A DNA stretch of 64,000 nucleotides from DASQPA01 sp963757335. GTDB lineage: Bacteria > Acidobacteriota > Thermoanaerobaculia > Multivoradales > UBA5704. The stretch is from assembly GCA_963757335.1 (NCBI GenBank), contig CAVWRJ010000010.1, positions 62,001-126,000 of the forward strand. Reading direction: 5' to 3'. Under the pieces are notes generated by a model. The model ran no database searches and was not told the DNA's origin. It saw nothing but the letters and a program-made list of their open reading frames with translations. A program made the translations under genes and the position numbers. Positions 28,770-37,202 of the stretch are shown here, in pieces (the stretch's first letter is position 1; each line of letters begins with the position of its first letter).

Positions 28770-29954
28770 ATGGGGCATCGCCCATGTGGAACGTGGATCG
28801 GCCTGTGCAGCGTGGCGCTGCTCCTGGCCGCAGGGCCCGCCGGCGCACAGGGCGCTGTCGAGACACCGGTTTCGCTGGATGCGCCCGACCACGGCGCCGG
28901 TTCGGCGCTGTTCGCGGTCGGCGAAGACCCCAGCCGTCGTCTGGTCATCAACGGCTTCGGCGCCTTGAGCGCGAGCTTCAACAACAACACAGGCGATAGC
29001 TCGTTCGATACCTCGACGCTCGCCCTGTCGTTTTTCAAACAACTGTCCGATGAGGTCTCCGTCTTCGCCCAGTTGACCGCGGCGCGCGATTCGGCTTCGC
29101 CGTTTCTCGCCGATCAGCCGCAAGGCTCGCGGGACATCGCGACCGATATCGACAATCTACAGCTGCGCTGGCAGCCCTCGTCCGCCTCCGGCTTCGACGT
29201 CGTCCTGGGCAAATTCGACTCGCCGCTCGCCATCGAGCGCGACGACGCGCCGCTCAACTTCCAAGCGACCCCGTCGTACACCTTCGATTTTGCGCGGCCG
29301 GTCAAGTTCACCGGAGTCCAGGTTCACGATGCGTTTGCGCCGAGCTTCGAGGGATTTGCCATTGTAGCGAACGGCGCCGATGTCGACGCCGACAACAACC
29401 AGGCGAAGACCGTCGCTCTCTATGGGTTGTGGAGCCCGTCGCTCGCAGCGCACGTCGGTTTAGGCGTCATCCGCGGCGCCGAGAAAGACGGCACCAGCCG
29501 CGATCCGCGGACGACCGTCATCGCAACCCTCCTCTTTCAACCTGCCGAGCGGCTCGTCTGGGGCGGCGAGACGGTCGTCGGCGGCGAGCCGCACGCGGGG
29601 CAGGATGCCGGCTCGGCGCGCTGGTACAGCCAGATGCTGTTCGTCCATGCGCGCCTCGGCCCGCATTGGGCGGGGACCGTCCGCGTCGACGGCATCGACG
29701 ACCGCGACGGGGCACGGACCGGCACGCGCCAGGTTCTCAAGTCGTTCACCCTCTCGCCGCAGTACCTGATCGGCGGCAGCTTCTACGGCATCTTCCGCTA
29801 TCTGGAGCGGACGACGCTCCGGCTGCCCGAGCTCGCCATCCGCCTCGATCTGCGCTACGACCGCTCGACGGAGCCAGTCTTTACCTCCAAAGCCGATGGC
29901 GTGGGGCGGCACGACCATACTTCGGCCACGCTGCAAACGGTCTTCTTGTTTTAG
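28770..29954 (+). CDS. Outer-membrane beta-barrel (porin-like) protein
   Basis: A 394-residue exported protein with a signal peptide (CSVALLLAAGPAGAQG) and a barrel-like body: alternating strands (LVINGFGALSASFNNN, FDVVLGKFDSP, GTVRVDGIDDRD) and a terminal phenylalanine (TVFLF), the beta-barrel assembly signal. GAGGAGG precedes the ATG. It resembles phosphate-selective or general porins of the 16-18 strand type. It heads an operon with the membrane protein at 29963 and the FMN-binding-like protein at 30570, so it may admit the substrate or metal that they handle (inference). Confidence 0.85.
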   Translation: MGHRPCGTWIGLCSVALLLAAGPAGAQGAVETPVSLDAPDHGAGSALFAVGEDPSRRLVINGFGALSASFNNNTGDSSFDTSTLALSFFKQLSDEVSVFAQLTAARDSASPFLADQPQGSRDIATDIDNLQLRWQPSSASGFDVVLGKFDSPLAIERDDAPLNFQATPSYTFDFARPVKFTGVQVHDAFAPSFEGFAIVANGADVDADNNQAKTVALYGLWSPSLAAHVGLGVIRGAEKDGTSRDPRTTVIATLLFQPAERLVWGGETVVGGEPHAGQDAGSARWYSQMLFVHARLGPHWAGTVRVDGIDDRDGARTGTRQVLKSFTLSPQYLIGGSFYGIFRYLERTTLRLPELAIRLDLRYDRSTEPVFTSKADGVGRHDHTSATLQTVFLF

Positions 29955-29962
29955 GAGGTCCC

Positions 29963-30577
29963 ATGGGCGGCTTGCGACAGGCTCCCTTCGAGGTCAGGCT
30001 GGCGGCAACGCTTTTTCTCCTGCTCTTGGGCATCGCCGACGTTTTTGGCGCCTGGGAGGTCAAAAACTTCGCCGCCTTCACCCCGCGCGCGGTGGCGGCG
30101 ACCGTGGCGGCGGAACGCGAGGCCCCCGCGAGGCCGACCATGCCGCAGACGCAAACGATGTCGATGGGAGGGCCGGACCACGCCGGGATGACGCACTCGA
30201 CAGCGGAGGAGCACGCGGTGGACCTCGCGACGCTCGACCGGCCCCGCCACACGATCAACCGCGACCTCCTGGTCCAGGACACTCACGTGCACATCCCGGC
30301 CTACGCGCTGACCGCGGCGGCGCTGTCGCTCGTCGTCTTCGGGCTCCGGCTGTCGTCGCGGGCGAGGAGCGCCGTCGTCATCCTCGCCTTCGCCGCTCCG
30401 TTCGCCGACTTCGCCGGACTTTGGGGCGCGCAGCTCTGCCCGGCGGCGGCTGTGCCCTTTGCTGCCCTCGCCGTTGCCGGCGGCTTCACCATGGGGCTCA
30501 CCTATCTATTCGTCCTCGCCCTCACCCTCGCACAGTGCTGGCTCTCCCATCCCCGAGAGGAAGATTCCCATGCATAA
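29963..30577 (+). CDS. Inner-membrane protein with Met/His-rich loop
   Basis: A 204-residue protein with one N-terminal hydrophobic segment (LAATLFLLLLGIADVFGAW) and three more near the C-terminus. Between them lies a periplasmic-looking loop rich in Met and His (MPQTQTMSMGGPDHAGMTHS), a composition typical of copper- or silver-binding loops. GGAGG lies upstream of the ATG. The stop overlaps the next gene by 8 bp. No family recognised; the operon context suggests metal handling at the membrane. Confidence 0.75.
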   Translation: MGGLRQAPFEVRLAATLFLLLLGIADVFGAWEVKNFAAFTPRAVAATVAAEREAPARPTMPQTQTMSMGGPDHAGMTHSTAEEHAVDLATLDRPRHTINRDLLVQDTHVHIPAYALTAAALSLVVFGLRLSSRARSAVVILAFAAPFADFAGLWGAQLCPAAAVPFAALAVAGGFTMGLTYLFVLALTLAQCWLSHPREEDSHA

Positions 30578-31145
30578 GTTCAAAGCCCTCCTCGTTGCCC
30601 TGTCGATCGCGCCAGCCTTGCCGGCCTTGGCCCACGTCACGCCCAACGTCGAGCTGCTCAAGAAAGGCGAGTTCGTCCAGCAGAGCCTCCCCGGCGCCAC
30701 CCGCTTCCTGGAGCAGAAGCTGACCTTCGGTGCCAGCGACCTCGCGGCGGTCAAGAAGGCAACCGGCTGGACACCCTCCGAGGACGACGTCCGGATCTAC
30801 CTCGGCCGCAACGCCCAGGGCGAGCGCGTCGGCACCGTAGTGCTGCTGTGGATGCCCTCAGAGCATGGGCCGGTGGGCGTCGGCGTCGCCTTCACCGGCG
30901 ACGGCAAGATCCTCCGCGCCGCGGTCACCGACGCCGGGAGTGAGCCGCTCGCCTGGATTCGCCCGCTCCTCGAAGGCGATAGTCTGGCGACCTGGAACGG
31001 CCTCGCGCTCGATGCTGTGCCCGACGCCACCAGAGTGGCGCCGCAGGTGACCGGCAGGATGAGCCGCTACTATGCGGAGGTCGTCGCTCAAGGCGTCGCG
31101 CGGGCGCAAGCGGTCGAGCGCGTCTCGCTCGCCGCTGCCAAGTGA
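30570..31145 (+). CDS. Periplasmic FMN-binding-domain-like protein
   Basis: A 191-residue protein with a signal peptide (MHKFKALLVALSIAPALPALA). The mature part resembles RnfG/NosR-type FMN-binding domains: GTVVLLWMPSEHGPVGVGVAFTGD then GKILRAAV and a later SLATW. In RnfG the flavin is attached to a Ser/Thr in a SGAT-type motif; the equivalent here is not obvious, so flavinylation is uncertain. It overlaps the preceding membrane protein gene by 8 bp. A periplasmic redox role beside a metal-rich membrane protein is a reasonable guess. Confidence 0.65.
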   Translation: MHKFKALLVALSIAPALPALAHVTPNVELLKKGEFVQQSLPGATRFLEQKLTFGASDLAAVKKATGWTPSEDDVRIYLGRNAQGERVGTVVLLWMPSEHGPVGVGVAFTGDGKILRAAVTDAGSEPLAWIRPLLEGDSLATWNGLALDAVPDATRVAPQVTGRMSRYYAEVVAQGVARAQAVERVSLAAAK

Positions 31146-31213
31146 TCGTGCGAGTCGCTCTCTAGAATCCTTGGAAGGAACCGGCCGCCGGCCGTGTTCT
31201 GTCTCCTGAACCT

Positions 31214-33220
31214 ATGGCTACCGCAGACTCCCCACCTCTCCCAGCGCCGGCCCGCCCGGCGCGCTCCGGCCTCTTCGGGGGCCTCGTCTCCTCGAAGCAG
31301 CCGCGGCCCAAGACCGACACCGCCGGCTCTGCCGACACCGACAAGGCCAAGGCGAAGGCCAAGCTCCAGGGGAAGGTCGTCCTCGCGGACGCCCTCGACC
31401 TCATCCGGGCCCGCAAGGGGCGGCTCGCCTTCGGCCTCCTCCTGATGGCGATCAACCGGCTGGCTGCCCTCGTCCTCCCGTGGACGACCAAGTCTCTGGT
31501 CGACGACGTCTTCCGCAAAGGCAACCTGCACCTCCTCTACCAGCTCGTCCTGGCGGGGGGGGTAGCGACGATCGCCCAGGCGCTCACCTCCTACGGCCTC
31601 GCCCAGGTCCTCGGTAAGGCCGCCCAGCGCTCGATCACCGAGATGCGGCGCAAGGTGCAGCGGCACGTCGGCCGGCTCTCCGTGGGCTTTTTCGACCAGA
31701 CCAAGACCGGCGTCCTCCTCTCGCGGGTGATGAGCGACGCCGAGGGCATCCGCAACCTCGTCGGCACGGGGCTGGTCGACATGGTGGGCGGGGCGGTCAC
31801 GGCGGTCTTCGCCATGGGCTACCTCTTCTATCTGAACGTCAAGCTCACCCTCGTCACCCTCTCGGTGATGTCGCTCTTCAGCATCGTCATGTACTACGCC
31901 TTCAAGGTTCTCCGGCCGCTCTTTCGCGAGCGCTCGAAGATCAACGCCGAGATCTCGGGCCGGCTCACCGAGTCGTTCTCCGGCGTGCGGGTGGTCAAGG
32001 CGTACGGCGCCGAGCAGCGCGAGTCGCTGGTCTTCTCCAAAGGGGTCCACCGGCTGTTTCGGAACGTCGCCAAGACGATGACCGGCACCTCGACGATCAG
32101 CGCCGTCTCGACCCTCCTCCTGGGGGGGATCGGCATCACAATGATGGCGATCGGCGGCAACGAGGTGCTCGCCGGCCACATGACCGTGGGCTCCTTTTTC
32201 TCCTTCACCCTCTTCCTTGGGCTCCTCGTGGGGCCGGCGGTCCAGATCGTCAACATCGGCAGCCAGCTGACCGAGGCCTTCGCCGGGCTCGAACGCATCC
32301 GGGAGATCCGCAACGAGGTGCCAGAGAATGCCGAGGAGGAGGCGCGCGAGCCGCTGCCGGAGCTTTTGGGAGGGGTCGAGTTCAAGGACGTCTTTTTCGA
32401 GTATCAGGAGGGCCGGCCGGTGCTCCGCGGGGTCTCGCTCGTCGCCCCGCCGGGGACGGTGACGGCGCTCGTCGGCCCCTCGGGTTCAGGGAAAAGCACC
32501 CTGATCGGCCTCATCGCCGCCTTCCACCGGGCGACCGCCGGCACCATCCTCGTCGACGGTCACGATCTCTCGGCGGTCCGGCTTGCCGACTACCGCGCTC
32601 AGCTCGGCGTCGTCTTCCAGGACAACTTCCTCTTCGACGGCACGGTGCTCGAAAACATCGCTTACGCGCGGCCCCACGCCGCCGAGGAGGAGATCCTCCG
32701 GGCCGCCCACATCGCCCACTGCGACGCCTTCGTCGAGCGCCTGCCGGAGGGGTATGACACGGTGGTGGGGGAGCGCGGGGTGAAGCTCTCGGGGGGCGAA
32801 CGGCAGCGGGTGGCGATCGCCCGGGCCATCCTGGCCGACCCCCGGATCCTGATCCTCGACGAGGCCACCTCGTCGCTCGACAGCGAGAGCGAGGCGCTCA
32901 TCCAGGAGGGGTTGGCCGAGCTGATGCGGGGCCGCACCACCTTCGTCATCGCCCACCGGCTGTCGACCATCCGCCAGGCCGACCAGATCCTCGTCCTGGA
33001 GCAGGGGCGGATCGTCGAGCACGGCCGCCACGAGGAGCTCCTCGCCTTGGGCGGCCTCTACCATGCCCTCTACACCCGGCAGTACAACCTGGAATCCAAC
33101 CTCTTCAGGAACCCCGGGGAGACAGCGGAAAACCCGGAGACGGCGGAGGACGCCACGGAAGGGAAGCCCGCGGTGGCGGCGGACGCCGCCACCGCCCGGA
33201 TGTCCATGCTGCCGGGCTAG
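31214..33220 (+). CDS. ABC exporter, MsbA-like (permease fused to ATPase)
   Basis: A 668-residue half transporter. Residues 70-360 contain six membrane segments of the type I exporter fold; the nucleotide-binding domain follows with Walker A GPSGSGKST (about residue 420), Q-loop QDNFLFDGT, signature LSGGERQRVAIARA, Walker B ILILDEATSSLDSESE and the switch histidine in VIAHRLST. It works as a homodimer. MsbA-like proteins flip lipid A or other amphiphiles; the substrate here cannot be told. An N-terminal 55-residue Pro/Ala/Lys-rich extension is unusual. Confidence 0.94.
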   Translation: MATADSPPLPAPARPARSGLFGGLVSSKQPRPKTDTAGSADTDKAKAKAKLQGKVVLADALDLIRARKGRLAFGLLLMAINRLAALVLPWTTKSLVDDVFRKGNLHLLYQLVLAGGVATIAQALTSYGLAQVLGKAAQRSITEMRRKVQRHVGRLSVGFFDQTKTGVLLSRVMSDAEGIRNLVGTGLVDMVGGAVTAVFAMGYLFYLNVKLTLVTLSVMSLFSIVMYYAFKVLRPLFRERSKINAEISGRLTESFSGVRVVKAYGAEQRESLVFSKGVHRLFRNVAKTMTGTSTISAVSTLLLGGIGITMMAIGGNEVLAGHMTVGSFFSFTLFLGLLVGPAVQIVNIGSQLTEAFAGLERIREIRNEVPENAEEEAREPLPELLGGVEFKDVFFEYQEGRPVLRGVSLVAPPGTVTALVGPSGSGKSTLIGLIAAFHRATAGTILVDGHDLSAVRLADYRAQLGVVFQDNFLFDGTVLENIAYARPHAAEEEILRAAHIAHCDAFVERLPEGYDTVVGERGVKLSGGERQRVAIARAILADPRILILDEATSSLDSESEALIQEGLAELMRGRTTFVIAHRLSTIRQADQILVLEQGRIVEHGRHEELLALGGLYHALYTRQYNLESNLFRNPGETAENPETAEDATEGKPAVAADAATARMSMLPG

Positions 33221-33229
33221 AGCTTGGCG

Positions 33230-33382
33230 TCAGCTCTTCGTACGTCCCTCTTCCTTGCGGTGCTTGTTCACCGTGCGGGCCGCGATCTCCTTGGCGCGCT
33301 CGGTCGAGCGCCCTTCCTTCTTCTCGCTCTCCTTGACGTGCTCGTACTGCCGTTCGTCCTTGTCGCTCCATGCCTTGGGCAT
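33230..33382 (-). CDS. Small conserved charged protein
   Basis: A 50-residue, strongly charged protein: MPKAWSDKDERQYEHVKES followed by GRSTERAKEIAARTVNKHRKEEGR. I recall this WxxKDERQYEHIK...RAKEIAARTVNK pattern from many proteobacterial and other genomes as a tiny conserved protein of unknown function, sometimes labelled plasmid stabilisation. It is monocistronic and convergent with the ABC exporter gene. Because the pattern is conserved, it is likely real despite its size. Confidence 0.75.
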   Translation of the reverse strand: MPKAWSDKDERQYEHVKESEKKEGRSTERAKEIAARTVNKHRKEEGRTKS

Positions 33383-33727
33383 CGCTGTGTACCTCCTGGA
33401 GAAGGAAAAAGCAAAGATCGGGCCAAAAAGAGCGAGAAGAGGCGGTACTCCGCGCTCGACCGGCGGGCCGGGCAGATCGCGGGGAGCCGGGCCTACGTGC
33501 TGGACGACGATCTGGCCCTGGCGGCGTGGTGGAGGAGGCGATCCTGGCCCAGATCGAGGCCCTGAGCGACGAGGAGGCGGCGGCGAGCCTGGGTGGCGAG
33601 CTGGAAGGGGAGCCCGCGGAAACCGTCTGGATGTCGAAGGAGGCGTGAGGAGGCATAATGGGGGACCCAGCCGGCGAGAGGTTCTGGTCGAAAAGGAATT
33701 TTCCTGATCGAGGATTGGAGGAAACAC
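33383..33727. other. Gap without a supported gene
   Basis: About 345 bases. An open frame on the plus strand ending at 33648 encodes EEAILAQIEALSDEEAAASL, which resembles the ends of some multidomain enzymes, but its upstream part is frame-broken and it has no ribosome-binding site; it may be a remnant. The last 60 bases hold the upstream region of the BNR-repeat gene with AGGATTGGAGG. Confidence 0.4.
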
Positions 33728-35410
33728 ATGCTTGAGGAGAGATTCGAGAAGAGCAAGCGCCCGCTCCGCATCGTGCAGGTGGCCGCCTGCCTGGTGGGAG
33801 TGACGGTCGGCAGCCTGGCGGCAGCGCCAGTCCCCCAGGTCACCACCAACATCCCCGTCAACGCCCCGCAGCAGCTGTTCCCCAAGGACAACCCGACCCG
33901 CTCCACATCGAGCATCACGGCGAGCGTCGACGGCCGAAGAGTGCTCGTCGGCTTCGAGGACCTCCAGGGCCTCTGTGGCACGCCGGGCGGCTTGAAATGT
34001 CCGCCCGAGAACCCACCGGGGTACTCCAGCTACTCGTTTTCGACCGACGGCGGCACCACCTGGACGGATGCCGGCTCTCCCTTCGCGCTCAACGGCAAGA
34101 CTACCGCGGGCCACCCCTGGGTGGATCGCCTCGCCAACGTCTTCGAGCTGGCGGGCAACGACGACGCCGGAATTCGCCGCCGTGACGGGGATACCTACTT
34201 CTACGTCAGCCGGATGGAGGACCAGGCCGGGGCGCCGAATGGCGGCCTCGGTATTTATCGCGGCCACTTCGGCGCCGGCACCTTCGTCTTCGACGACGGT
34301 CAGATCATCAACTCGCCCCACCCGGTTGGCGAGCAGTACAGCCGCCCGGCGATCGCCGCCGCCAAGGACGGCAGCCATTCCGCCTACATCGCCCTGGTCA
34401 ACGTCGAAGAGATCTGCAACGTGCCCTTCGCCGGCTTCGGGCAGATCGAGGTCTGGCGGACCCATGACGGCGGTACCTCCTGGCAAGGCCCGGCGATCGC
34501 CGGCCCCGAGTCGTCCGTGATCCTCGATCCCAACAATCCCCAGTGCGGCAGCGAAGGCTTCCTGCAGATCGCTCCGGATATCGCCCTCGGACGGCACGGC
34601 GAGGTCTATGTCACCTGGCAGTACGGTCCTCACTTCTTCCCCAATGGCACCAACACCCCGGGCGATGCCATCCGTTTCGCGGCCTCGTTCGACGGCGGCA
34701 AGACTTTCACCAAGCCGCTGGACATCGCGGCGATCAACGCCATGCGCGCCAACCCGCCGGTCGGCTACGCCAAGAACCGGATGAACGATCAGCCCCGGAT
34801 CGCGGTCTCGACGAACGGCGCTCACCGCGGGCGTATCTACGTGAGCTTCTACTCGGCCGTCTCCCCGGTCACCGGGCCCCCCGCGGCCCAGTCGCTGGTC
34901 TCGTCCCAGGCCTTCGTGACCCACTCGGACGACCTGGGGAGGACCTGGAGCACTCCCACCCCGGTCGGGGCGCCGGTGCCCGCCACCGGGTTGAAGCGCT
35001 TCTGGCCGACGGTCACCGTCCGGCCGGACGGCAACGTCGACCTGGTCTATCTAGAGAGCCAGGAGGTCGCGACAGGCACCCCTTGCAGCGTGGCCTTCAA
35101 CCCCACCTCCTTCCGCACGGGTCCGGCGAGCTCGCTCGTCGATACCTTCTGGGTGCAGTCGCGCGACGGCGGCGCCACGTTCTCAACCCCGCTCCGGGTC
35201 TCCTCGGAGACCAGCGACTGGTGCAAGGCTCCCTACCAGTTCGACAGCGCTCTCGTCGGCGACGGGTTCCTGGTCTCGAACGCGGGGGACTACATCGGGT
35301 CCGTCTCGCTCGACGACCGCACGCTCGCGGTCTGGCCCGACGACCGGAACGGTCCCATGGACACCTTCTTCGCCGAGATCCGCGGCGAGGCCAGGGGAAG
35401 CCATAAATAG
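33728..35410 (+). CDS. Exported BNR-repeat (sialidase-like propeller) protein
   Basis: A 560-residue secreted protein with an N-terminal hydrophobic export segment (VAACLVGVTVGSLAAAP). It contains several Asp-box/BNR repeats, each an SxDxGxxW/F turn: SFSTDGGTTW, WRTHDGGTSW, ASFDGGKTF, THSDDLGRTW and QSRDGGATF. This predicts a six-bladed propeller as in sialidases and many secreted glycan-related proteins. The catalytic arginine triad of true sialidases is not evident, so enzymatic activity is uncertain. GGAGG lies eight bases before the ATG. A long perfect hairpin at 35429 follows. Confidence 0.85.
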   Translation: MLEERFEKSKRPLRIVQVAACLVGVTVGSLAAAPVPQVTTNIPVNAPQQLFPKDNPTRSTSSITASVDGRRVLVGFEDLQGLCGTPGGLKCPPENPPGYSSYSFSTDGGTTWTDAGSPFALNGKTTAGHPWVDRLANVFELAGNDDAGIRRRDGDTYFYVSRMEDQAGAPNGGLGIYRGHFGAGTFVFDDGQIINSPHPVGEQYSRPAIAAAKDGSHSAYIALVNVEEICNVPFAGFGQIEVWRTHDGGTSWQGPAIAGPESSVILDPNNPQCGSEGFLQIAPDIALGRHGEVYVTWQYGPHFFPNGTNTPGDAIRFAASFDGGKTFTKPLDIAAINAMRANPPVGYAKNRMNDQPRIAVSTNGAHRGRIYVSFYSAVSPVTGPPAAQSLVSSQAFVTHSDDLGRTWSTPTPVGAPVPATGLKRFWPTVTVRPDGNVDLVYLESQEVATGTPCSVAFNPTSFRTGPASSLVDTFWVQSRDGGATFSTPLRVSSETSDWCKAPYQFDSALVGDGFLVSNAGDYIGSVSLDDRTLAVWPDDRNGPMDTFFAEIRGEARGSHK

Positions 35411-35428
35411 CCGTAAGCCCCAACCTGC

Positions 35429-35469
35429 GGCCGGTCCCCCGCTCGCCGATGCGGAGCGGGGGACCGGCC
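35429..35469 (+). terminator. Long perfect hairpin after the BNR-repeat gene
   Basis: A perfect 16-bp stem (GGCCGGTCCCCCGCTC and its complement) with a nine-base loop. There is no T tract, so it is either a Rho-assisted terminator or a 3'-end stabiliser. It lies 19 bp after the stop codon and 26 bp before the next gene. Confidence 0.75.
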
Positions 35470-35494
35470 GTTCGACGATCGGGAAAGACAAGCG

Positions 35495-37048
35495 ATGAAA
35501 CTCCCTTCGGGCTGGACCCGCCGCGATCTCCTCAAACATGCCGCGCTGGCTCTCCCGGCGCTCACCACCCTGCCGCGCCAGTCGTCCGCACTGGAGGCCC
35601 CGGAGCCCCCACCGGCGGGCCGTGGCCCGCTCCAGGTGATCGTCGTCGGGGCGGGCCTGGCCGGGCTCGCCGCCGCCTATGAGCTGGTTGCGCTCGGCCA
35701 CACCGTCACGGTGCTCGAGGCCCAGCTCCGCCCTGGCGGGCGCGTCCACACGCTCCGCGAGCCGTTCGCCGAGGGCCTCTATGCCGAGGCCGGAGCGATC
35801 GACTTCGCGGACGGCAACCGCCATTGCATGCGCTACGTGAAGGCCTTCGACCTGCCCACCGCCACGCTCGCCGCAAGCTCTCCCCTGGCTCCGGTCTACC
35901 ACCTGCGCGGCAAGCGGCTCGAGCTCAAACCGGGCGCCGCCGCCGACCCCGCCCATCCCGCCCATCCCGCCAATGCCCCAGAGTGGCCCTTCGCCCTCAC
36001 TCCGGAGGAGAAGGGCCTGGGCATCAACGGTATGTTCGGGAAGTACTTCGCGCCCGTCGACAAGCTCGGGGACCCCACCGATCCGGCCTGGCGGCTGGCG
36101 GCCTGGAAGAGCCTCGACGCGCTGACCTTGGCGGAGTTCCTGAAGCGCCAGGGAGCCTCGAGCGAGGCCATCGAGCTGCTCGGCGACAGCCTCTGGTTCG
36201 GCTACGGGTGGTCGAAGGTCTCCGCCCTCCACCGCTTGCTCTCCGACGTGGCCCTCTTCTGCGAGGGACAGTCCTCGAAGGTGATCCCGGGCGGCAACGA
36301 CCGGCTGCCCCAGGCCTTCGCCAGGTCTTTAGGCGACCGCATCCGTTACGGCGTGCCGGTGGTCAAGGTCCTCCAGGAGCCCGGCCGGGTCCGCGTTGTC
36401 TTCAGGAGGGGCCAGGGCGAGGAGTCGTTGACCGGCGACCGCGCGATCCTGACGGCGCCCTGCCCGGCGCTCCGTAAGGTCCTCTTCAGCCCCGAGCTGC
36501 CGGAGCGCAAGCGCCAGATCCTGGCCCAGCTCGAATACAACCCGGTGACCCGCATCTACCTGCAGGTGAAGCGCCGGTTCTGGACCGATGTCGGGGACGC
36601 CGGCCGCGCCTTCACCGACCTGCCGATCCAGCTGGTCAACGAGCAGCCGGTCGTGCGGCCCGTGAGCCAGGGGCCGCGGGGCATCCTGGAATGTCATGTG
36701 AAGGGGCCCGAGGCGGAGCGCCTCGCCGCCATGGAGCCGAAGGCGCAGCTCGCCCTGGCGGTCGAGAACCTGGAGAAGGTCTATCCCGGGTTCAAGGGAC
36801 AGTACGAGTCCGGCACCTCGATCGCCTGGGGCGCCGATCCCTGGGCGGGGGGTGGCTACGCCTGGTGGAAGCCGGGGCAGCTCACCGAGTGGGGACCGGA
36901 GCTCGCGCGACCCGAGGGGCGGGTCCACTTCGCGGGCGAGCACACCTCGGCGCTCGCCCGCACGATCGAGGGTGCCCTGGAGTCCGGCAACCGCGCGGCG
37001 CGCGAGGTCCACATGGCGCCGCGGCCATTGAGCCCGATCGAGGGGTGA
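35495..37048 (+). CDS. Flavin monoamine oxidase family protein, Tat-exported
   Basis: A 517-residue FAD enzyme. The N-terminus has a twin-arginine signal (WTRRDLLKHAALALPAL). The dinucleotide-binding fold VIVVGAGLAGLAAAYELVALGH at about residue 50 and the GG doublet RPGGRVHT follow, and the C-terminal FAD-contacting VHFAGEHTSALARTIEGALESG is intact. Family members oxidise amines or amino acids with oxygen. Residues 150-165 are a short PAHPAHPAN repeat derived from a 9-bp tandem repeat. Export by Tat means FAD is loaded before secretion. Confidence 0.92.
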   Translation: MKLPSGWTRRDLLKHAALALPALTTLPRQSSALEAPEPPPAGRGPLQVIVVGAGLAGLAAAYELVALGHTVTVLEAQLRPGGRVHTLREPFAEGLYAEAGAIDFADGNRHCMRYVKAFDLPTATLAASSPLAPVYHLRGKRLELKPGAAADPAHPAHPANAPEWPFALTPEEKGLGINGMFGKYFAPVDKLGDPTDPAWRLAAWKSLDALTLAEFLKRQGASSEAIELLGDSLWFGYGWSKVSALHRLLSDVALFCEGQSSKVIPGGNDRLPQAFARSLGDRIRYGVPVVKVLQEPGRVRVVFRRGQGEESLTGDRAILTAPCPALRKVLFSPELPERKRQILAQLEYNPVTRIYLQVKRRFWTDVGDAGRAFTDLPIQLVNEQPVVRPVSQGPRGILECHVKGPEAERLAAMEPKAQLALAVENLEKVYPGFKGQYESGTSIAWGADPWAGGGYAWWKPGQLTEWGPELARPEGRVHFAGEHTSALARTIEGALESGNRAAREVHMAPRPLSPIEG

Positions 37049-37057
37049 CGCCGGATG

Positions 37058-37125
37058 GCGAGCGGAGCGGCAGGGACCGGGCGCCAGGCGCGCGCCTCAA
37101 AGCCTCGGCGAGCTGCTCCGCTCGC
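37058..37125. terminator. Inverted repeat between convergent genes
   Basis: Arms GCGAGCGGAGC (37058-37068) and GCTCCGCTCGC (37115-37125) pair perfectly over 11 bp with a 46-base loop. It lies just after the amine oxidase gene and before the convergent gene's stop at 37203. Could serve as a terminator for both; no T tract. Confidence 0.45.
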
Positions 37126-37202
37126 GCTCGGGGGCTCGACCAGTGCGCCCAGTTTTGGCGAGGGCGATTCACATCCCCATCCCCAGCCCCAGCTACCCCC
37201 AT

